Positions 57,687-64,000 of a stretch of 64,000 nt of DNA are shown here, in pieces. Origin of the DNA: an uncultured Clostridia bacterium (GTDB taxonomy: Bacteria; Bacillota; Clostridia; Christensenellales; Borkfalkiaceae). The stretch lies in the NCBI GenBank assembly GCA_947626935.1, contig CANQUD010000003.1, forward strand, positions 1 to 64,000, in the 5' to 3' direction. The translations under genes were made by a program, and so were the position numbers. The notes under the pieces are model-generated. The model saw only the letters and a program-made list of their open reading frames with translations. It made no database searches and had not been told where the DNA came from. Position 1 is the stretch's first letter; each line of letters opens with the position of its first letter.

Positions 57687-58004
57687 ATGGTGAAAGAAAT
57701 AAGCGGACAGGAGCTGGACAGGCTCGTCTCCGAAGAAAAAAAGACAGTCATCTGCGATTTTTGGGCAAGCTGGTGCGGTCCCTGCCGCATGCTTTCGCCC
57801 ATTCTCGCGTCGCTCAGCGAGGAATACGGGGACAGGGCGGAGTTTGTCAAGGTCAACGTGGACGACAACGGCGACCTCGCGGCGTCCCTCGGCATCTTCT
57901 CCATTCCCGACGTCTACCTCTTTGAGGACGGCGAAGTCAAGGCGCACAGCGTCGGCTTCCTGCCCGAGGAGCAGCTGCGCGAATGGCTCGAAGAGAATCT
58001 TTGA
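57687..58004 (+). CDS. trxA: Thioredoxin
   Basis: VICDFWASWCGPCRMLSPILASLSEEYGDRAEFVKVNVDDN. Confidence 0.95.
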   Translation: MVKEISGQELDRLVSEEKKTVICDFWASWCGPCRMLSPILASLSEEYGDRAEFVKVNVDDNGDLAASLGIFSIPDVYLFEDGEVKAHSVGFLPEEQLREWLEENL

Positions 58005-58020
58005 GTCCGACATCAAAAAG

Positions 58021-58050
58021 AAAAAACCGTCACATATGTGACGGTTTTTT
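58021..58050. terminator. Bidirectional terminator between convergent trxA and minus-strand lipoprotein
   Basis: Perfect palindrome AAAAAACCGTCACATATGTGACGGTTTTTT. Confidence 0.85.
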
Positions 58051-58067
58051 GATATTTTCAGGGAATT

Positions 58068-59042
58068 TCAGCCGTTGAAGGTCGCCTTTTTGAGGGTGTA
58101 CGTCATCGTGCCGAGATTGTACATGACGGGATTCTCAAAGGAGAGGAGCACGCTCCGATAGCGGTACGTCGATTCATCCGTCCGCGCCGCATAGAGGAAT
58201 TTGCGGGAAGGACCCGAGTGGGAAGAGGCGTACGTGCAGGTGAACTGGATGGCGTCGAGCGTCGTCTCCACCTTTTCGTCCCCGAGCGTGAAGCTGACGG
58301 CGGTCGTCTGGGCTTCCGCCGCGGTGTTGACGCTGACGGCTTGCTGGGTCTGCGGGTCGACCGTCTCAAAGGCATAGTTCGTGTTCGATGCGGAGAGGCT
58401 GAGTCCGCGCAGCCCCATGACGATCTGCTCGTTGTCGAGGACGGAATAGTCGTTGTCGAGTTCGATCTTCCCTTCCGTCGTCCTCTTGTGCGCTTCGGGC
58501 AGGGTAATGTCGAGCTTGTACTCGACTTCCGAGACGTCGGTCGCGTAATTCATGTCATAGGTGAACACGTACGGCGTGGACCATTCGTCCGAACCCTGTT
58601 CGGAGTAGGGGACGGTCGCATGCACGGTCTTTTGGCTCTTGAGGGGGCGGAATCCCTCGCTCGTGCGGGTGAACCAGACGTCCGATTCCATGGAATCGTC
58701 AAACGCCTCGCCGCGCTCGGAGCCGCGCTCGTAATATCCCGAGATGTCAAATCTGCTGTGGAAATGGTACGCCTGCACCGTTTCGCTCTCGGTCGAATAG
58801 TTTTCTGCGGTGAGCGTCGTCACATAGCTTCCCGTTCCGTAATTGACGCGCACGCCGTCGTCCGTCTCCGCGGGGCGGAAGGTCACTTCATATACGAGCG
58901 TCTCATCTTTCCCCAAGACGTTTTCCACGGTATTGTCCTGATACCAATTCGGCGAAAAGCCGAGCTTCATCGACCCGCCGCACCCGACGAGGAGCGCAAA
59001 GGGGGCGAGGAGCGGGAGCCATAAAAGGCGTTTCTTCTTCAT
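58068..59042 (-). CDS. Lipoprotein of unknown function
   Basis: Start MKKKRLLWLPLLAPFALLVGC at 59042; lipobox LVGC. Confidence 0.75.
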   Translation of the reverse strand: MKKKRLLWLPLLAPFALLVGCGGSMKLGFSPNWYQDNTVENVLGKDETLVYEVTFRPAETDDGVRVNYGTGSYVTTLTAENYSTESETVQAYHFHSRFDISGYYERGSERGEAFDDSMESDVWFTRTSEGFRPLKSQKTVHATVPYSEQGSDEWSTPYVFTYDMNYATDVSEVEYKLDITLPEAHKRTTEGKIELDNDYSVLDNEQIVMGLRGLSLSASNTNYAFETVDPQTQQAVSVNTAAEAQTTAVSFTLGDEKVETTLDAIQFTCTYASSHSGPSRKFLYAARTDESTYRYRSVLLSFENPVMYNLGTMTYTLKKATFNG

Positions 59043-59178
59043 GCCGATTCCTCCATAGCCTGATTTACCGCTATTATAGCACATTTTTTTTCATTTGTAA
59101 AAATAAAACGGTGAAATATGCCGAAATTTTCCGCAGAGTATGCTATAATAAAAGAAAAAATTTCTTTCAGGTGAAGGA

Positions 59179-62100
59179 ATGACGAACATCATCGGCGCGA
59201 AAACCCTCCGCGACGCCCTCTCGGAGCTTGAGAAGCTCATTCAAAGCGGGGAAGAACGGGGAGAGCGCATCACCGTCTTTTGCGAGGACAAACTGACCCT
59301 CTTGGCGGAGCGGGCAGCCGTTTCGCATGCAAGGGGAACTTTTTTGACGGAAGTCACGACGTTCGCCCGCTTTCTCAAGGGGGAAGGACCCATCTTGAGC
59401 AAGCAGGGGTCTGTCATGGCGGTCTCTTCCATTCTGTCCGAATACGCTTCCTCGCTCAAATGCTTTAAGAAGAGCGCGGCGCAGGCGGTCTACGAGACGA
59501 TCGCCCAGCTCCTCTCTTCCCGTGCCGATGCGGAGATGCTGAAGATGAGCGCCGAGGAGACGGAAGGAATGCTCTCGGGCAAGCTCTCCGACCTCTCCTT
59601 CGTGCTCGGAAAGTATGAAGAATTTCTCAAGGAACGGGGACTCTTCGACGAAAACGGCTATCTTGCGCTCCTGCCCGAAAAGATCGGGGAGACGGCGCGG
59701 GGCAGGCACATCGTCTTTTTCGCTTTCCCTTCCTTCACCCGTCAGGCGATGGAAGGGGTGCGGGCGGCGCTCCTCAACGGCGGGCAGGTGACGGGGATCT
59801 TCCTTGCGGGAGAGGGCGGCGCCTACACGAACGAGGCGATCGACGCCTTCACGCATGCCGCAAGGGAACTCGGACCCGTTCAGACCGTCACGGCGGAGAG
59901 CAGTCTCGAAGGGGACGCCGCTTTCCTCGCCGCGGGACTCTTCTCTCCCGAAGTCTACGGGAAGGAGAAGGAAACGCGGGAGCACATCCATCTCTTCCGC
60001 GCCTCCGACGAGGGGGACGAGCTGGAACGGGTGTGCGCTCTCATCAAGATGCATGCCGCCGAGGGGCTTCGCTACCGCGACTTCGCCGTGCTCCTTTCCG
60101 ACCGTGACAGATTTCTCCCCGCGGAGCGCATGTTCTCCGACTACGGCATTCCCTTCTTCTCGGACAGAAAGCGTCCCTTCTCCGAACATCCCTTCTGCCG
60201 CTTTGCGCTCGACATTCTCTCCTGCGTCCATGACGGCGGGCAGCCCGATTCGGTGGACGCCGTCCTCTCTTCCGTCTATTTCGGACATGCGGACGACTAT
60301 CGCAATTATCTCCTGAAATTCGGCGGCTTCCGCGGGGCGGTGAACCGCGAGATCAAGGACGGCGACGCGCTCAAGGGATACGACAGGGCGTCCCTTACGG
60401 AAAAGCGGGACAAGCTCCGCGCATGTCTTGCCCTCTTCCCGCGGGAAGGAAAGGGCAAGAAGTTCGTCGAAGGGATCAAGTCCCTCTATGAACTTGTCGG
60501 GGGAGACAAGGTCACGGACACCCTTGCGGAGAAGTTCGAGGGGGCGGAGCGGGAGTTTCTCGACGTCACGCCCCTCACTGCGATCCTCGACGAGACGGAA
60601 GCGCTTGCGGGGGAAGAGAGATTTACCGCCCGCGAGTTCATGAATGTCTTTGAGAGCGGACTCTCGGCGCTCGAGATCGCGATGATCCCGCAGTCTGCCG
60701 ACGCCGTCTTTTTGGGGGACGCCACGGAGAGCAAGTTCGACACCGTTCCCGTCCTCTTCTGCCTCGGGGCGGACGAGTCGCTCCCCCGCACTTCCAACGA
60801 TACAGCCGTCATCACCGACAGCGAGATCAAGCGGTTAAAGACCCTCTCCGTCGAGATCGAACCGCAGATCGACGTCGTCAACCGCCGTGCAAAGGAGAGC
60901 CTCTATCTCAACCTCTGCTCCTTCGGGCAGGAGCTTTATGTCGGCTGTCCCCTGCGCATCAAGGGGGAAGAGGCGCGGCGCGGAGAGGCGTATCTGCACA
61001 TCGAGCGCATGGTCAAGGAAAGTTCTCTTCCGCGGTACGGCGTCTCCATGTGCTGCGAGCGCGGACCCGCGTTCCGCACTCTCTTGCGGCTTCGGCAGCA
61101 GATCGCGGACGGCAGAGGGGACAGGGAGAGCAAAATTTCCGAAGAGTTCTGTTCCCTCAAGCGCATGCTCGAGGAGAAAGAGGGGGAAGAGACGGTCTCC
61201 CGTCTCCTCTACGGCGGGAAGAAGGAGAGAGGGGAACACCTCAAGGATCTCCTCTTCCGCGGACAGATCTCCCCGAGCCTTCTCGAGAGCTACTTCAGCT
61301 GTCCCTATCGGAGCTTTGCGGAGCACGGACTCAAGATCCGCGAGCGGGAAGAGCGCAGCGCTCTCTACACCGACACGGGGTCCTTCGTGCATGCCGTGCT
61401 CGAACAGGTCGCCCCGCAGTTCAACGACCTCGAGAGCGAAGAGGCGTGCAAAACGCTCGCCGAGAGGACAGCGCGGGACCTTCTCTCCTCTCCTCGCTAC
61501 GCCTTTTTGACGGACACGGGCGCGGGAGCGTACACGGGGGAGCGCCTCGTCAAGGAATGCGGCGCCGTGACGGCGGCATGTTACCGCCAGCTGCGCTTTT
61601 CGTCCTTCCGCGTGCTCTCCACCGAGGAAGAAATTTCCCTTCCCGCCATCGGGCTGAAGGGCAGGACGGACCGCATCGACGTCTCGGACGGATATGTCCG
61701 CATCATCGACTACAAGACGGGGGACATCGACGACAGGGCGGGCGCCTACTACACGGGCAGAAAGCTGCAGCTCGAACTCTATCTCCTCGCCGCCTCGGAG
61801 GGAAAGACCCCCGCGGGCGCCTTCTACTTCCCCGCACAGGAGACCTTCACGGCAGAGGGGGAGGAACCCTTCCGCATGAAGGGATTCTTCGTCAAGGACG
61901 ACGAGGTCCTCTCCCGCATGGACGCCCTGCGCACCGAGGGGAAGAGCACCTTCTTCGAGGGGGGCGGAAGGTCGGAAAAGGGACTTCCGCAGGAAGATTT
62001 CAACGATTTCCTCAACTATGCGCTCCTCGTCTCGGGGAAGGCGATCGGCGAGATGACGGAAGGCAATCTTGCGCCGTCCCCCTACGACGGGGCGTGCGAC

Positions 62101-62211
62101 TACTGTAAATTCAAGGGAATGTGCGGATTTTCGGGGGAGACGAGGAAGGAATCTTCCGTCTCCTGCGCACAGATCGCCGCCGTCGTCAAGGCGGAAAGGG
62201 GGGAAGAATGA
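59179..62211 (+). CDS. addB: ATP-dependent helicase/nuclease subunit B (AddB)
   Basis: C-terminal nuclease region ISPSLLESYFSCPYRSFAEHGLKI, GRTDRIDVSDGYVRIIDYKTGD; Fe-S type cysteines CDYCKFKGMCGF; precedes addA. Confidence 0.88.
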   Translation: MTNIIGAKTLRDALSELEKLIQSGEERGERITVFCEDKLTLLAERAAVSHARGTFLTEVTTFARFLKGEGPILSKQGSVMAVSSILSEYASSLKCFKKSAAQAVYETIAQLLSSRADAEMLKMSAEETEGMLSGKLSDLSFVLGKYEEFLKERGLFDENGYLALLPEKIGETARGRHIVFFAFPSFTRQAMEGVRAALLNGGQVTGIFLAGEGGAYTNEAIDAFTHAARELGPVQTVTAESSLEGDAAFLAAGLFSPEVYGKEKETREHIHLFRASDEGDELERVCALIKMHAAEGLRYRDFAVLLSDRDRFLPAERMFSDYGIPFFSDRKRPFSEHPFCRFALDILSCVHDGGQPDSVDAVLSSVYFGHADDYRNYLLKFGGFRGAVNREIKDGDALKGYDRASLTEKRDKLRACLALFPREGKGKKFVEGIKSLYELVGGDKVTDTLAEKFEGAEREFLDVTPLTAILDETEALAGEERFTAREFMNVFESGLSALEIAMIPQSADAVFLGDATESKFDTVPVLFCLGADESLPRTSNDTAVITDSEIKRLKTLSVEIEPQIDVVNRRAKESLYLNLCSFGQELYVGCPLRIKGEEARRGEAYLHIERMVKESSLPRYGVSMCCERGPAFRTLLRLRQQIADGRGDRESKISEEFCSLKRMLEEKEGEETVSRLLYGGKKERGEHLKDLLFRGQISPSLLESYFSCPYRSFAEHGLKIREREERSALYTDTGSFVHAVLEQVAPQFNDLESEEACKTLAERTARDLLSSPRYAFLTDTGAGAYTGERLVKECGAVTAACYRQLRFSSFRVLSTEEEISLPAIGLKGRTDRIDVSDGYVRIIDYKTGDIDDRAGAYYTGRKLQLELYLLAASEGKTPAGAFYFPAQETFTAEGEEPFRMKGFFVKDDEVLSRMDALRTEGKSTFFEGGGRSEKGLPQEDFNDFLNYALLVSGKAIGEMTEGNLAPSPYDGACDYCKFKGMCGFSGETRKESSVSCAQIAAVVKAERGEE

Positions 62212-64000
62212 CCTTCACGAACGAACAACAGGCTGCGATCGACAGACGCGGCAAGGTCATCGTCTCCGCGGCGGCGGGGAGCGGAAAGACGGCAGTCATG
62301 ATCGAACGGCTCGTCTCCCTCATTCTCTCGGGGACGGACGTCCGTCAGGTGCTCGCGCTCACCTTTACAAACAAGGCGGCGGCGCAGATGCGGGACAGGC
62401 TCCGCACGGCGCTCTCCGAGCGGCTCGTCTCTTCCGAAGGCGCGGAGCGGGAACGCCTCAAGGAACAGCTCTCTGCCCTGCCCCTTGCCGAGATCGGCAC
62501 CATTCACGCCTTTTGCGGCAGGCTCGTGCGGACGGACTTCTTCCTCTGCGACGCCGACGCTTCCTTCCGCATCATCTCCCCCGACGACGCCGAGGGGGCG
62601 ACCCTCAAGAGCCGCGCCGCCGAGATCGTGTTCGAAGAGGCGTACGAAAGGGGGGATGAGGACTTTTTGTCCCTGCTCTCCGTCTACTTCCGCAAGAAGA
62701 AGGATACCCGCCTCAAGAGCATCGTGACGGGACTCTATTCCGCCGTCCGCGAGCAGATCGGCTACAGGGAAATGCTCGAAAACATTCCCCCGAAATTCGA
62801 CGACGCCTGCGCATTTTTGGCATATGGGTACCAAAAAACGCTGGACTTCCTCATGGAAAATCTCGAGGGCATGCGGGAATATTTTGCCGAAAACAAGCGG
62901 GCTGCCGCCGTCCTCAACGACGTCGTCGCGGCATGCTCCGCCCTTTCGGGAAAGACCCTCTTTCTCATGCGCGAGGCGGCGCTCTCTCCCCTCAAGATCG
63001 GCACCATGCCGCCCATGACCAAGGCGGAAGGGGAAACGCTCCGCCGTCTCCGCTTTCTCTCGGGCGCGAGCAAGAAGATCAAGGAGATCTATACGGAACT
63101 GCGCGAATTTGCCCCCGAGGAGACGGAACGGGAGCGGAACGCACAGGCGGAGAGCACTGCGCGGGCGATCGCGTCCCTCGTTCTCCGCTTCGACGAGCAA
63201 TATACGCTCCTGAAAAGGGACGCAAACGTGCTCGACTACAACGACCTCGAGCATCTTGCCCTCAAGGTCCTCTCGGACGGGGAAGCCCTCGCCGCCCTCA
63301 AGTCCCGCTTCACCCATATCTTTGTGGACGAATATCAGGACGTCAACCGCGTGCAGGAACGCATTCTTTCCCTGCTCTCGGGGGAGGAAGTGTTCCTCGT
63401 CGGGGACAGCAAGCAGGCGATCTACGGCTTCCGCGGCAGCAATTCTGCATTTTTCGAGGAAAAGAGAAGGGCATTCCGCGCGGACGGGGGAGACTTGTCC
63501 CTCGATCGGAACTTCCGCTCGGCGGAAAACGTCCTCTCCGCCGTCAACCGCGTGTTCTCCGCCATAGACCCCCGCTATGCGCCCATGGTCGGCGGCGACC
63601 GCTACGACGGCGACCGCGGCGAAGTGAAATTTCACAGGATCGAGCGGGAAAAGACAGAGGAACCCCCGCGCGGCGTCTATTCCGTTCTCAACGGCAGAGA
63701 AGAGAAAAAAATCGACGAAATCGCGGCATATGTTGCGGATCTCATCGAGGAAGAGGTCTCCTCGACTTTCCGCGACGCCGACAAAAAGGACGAAAAAATT
63801 CGGAAAGTGGAGTTTTCAGACATCGCCGTGCTCGTCAGGAAGCACTCGGGTGGCATGGAGAAGATCGTGCGTGAACTCAACCGCCGCGACATTCCCGTCT
63901 CGTCCGCTTCCGCCGTCAACATCTGCGACTTTGCGGAAGCGCGGCTCCTCATCGACTGGCTTTCCCTCATCGACAACGCCGAGCAGGACGCTCCGCTCGG
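62208..64000 (+). CDS. addA: ATP-dependent helicase/nuclease subunit A (AddA), 3' partial at window edge
   Basis: ATG 62208 overlaps addB stop (ATGA); own translation MTFTNEQQAAIDRRGKVIVSAAAGSGKTAVMIERLVSLILSGTDVRQVLALTFTNKAAAQMRDRL; no stop before 64000, so absent from the ORF track. Confidence 0.93.
   Translation, partial: MTFTNEQQAAIDRRGKVIVSAAAGSGKTAVMIERLVSLILSGTDVRQVLALTFTNKAAAQMRDRLRTALSERLVSSEGAERERLKEQLSALPLAEIGTIHAFCGRLVRTDFFLCDADASFRIISPDDAEGATLKSRAAEIVFEEAYERGDEDFLSLLSVYFRKKKDTRLKSIVTGLYSAVREQIGYREMLENIPPKFDDACAFLAYGYQKTLDFLMENLEGMREYFAENKRAAAVLNDVVAACSALSGKTLFLMREAALSPLKIGTMPPMTKAEGETLRRLRFLSGASKKIKEIYTELREFAPEETERERNAQAESTARAIASLVLRFDEQYTLLKRDANVLDYNDLEHLALKVLSDGEALAALKSRFTHIFVDEYQDVNRVQERILSLLSGEEVFLVGDSKQAIYGFRGSNSAFFEEKRRAFRADGGDLSLDRNFRSAENVLSAVNRVFSAIDPRYAPMVGGDRYDGDRGEVKFHRIEREKTEEPPRGVYSVLNGREEKKIDEIAAYVADLIEEEVSSTFRDADKKDEKIRKVEFSDIAVLVRKHSGGMEKIVRELNRRDIPVSSASAVNICDFAEARLLIDWLSLIDNAEQDAPL

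Overview
64 kb window of high-GC, Firmicutes/Clostridia-like chromosome (assignment inferred from gene content only). There are about 37 supported protein-coding genes and no convincing tRNA, rRNA, CRISPR or transposase gene. Core blocks: iscS/nifS-nifU-rrf2 Fe-S cluster operon; rpsF-ssb-rpsR; mnmG and dnaA divergent from recF (possible oriC vicinity); rplS; comM-dprA-topA-trmFO-hslV-hslU; hisS-trxA; addB-addA (addA runs off the right edge and is missing from the ORF track). Accessory blocks: several large repeat-containing lipoproteins, a GH16 / carbohydrate-binding lipoprotein / permuted GH3 beta-glucan-type locus, and a polyferredoxin-thioredoxin fusion. The most unusual signal is non-coding: about ten GC-rich intergenic islands (together several kb) built as mosaics of at least five families of palindromic modules. 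Stems stay paired while their sequence changes between copies (compensatory changes, including an apparent G:T/G.U intermediate). Hairpin loops repeatedly host other modules as nested insertions. One module is inserted in frame inside mnmG. All comparisons were made by eye; no alignments, folding or database searches were run.
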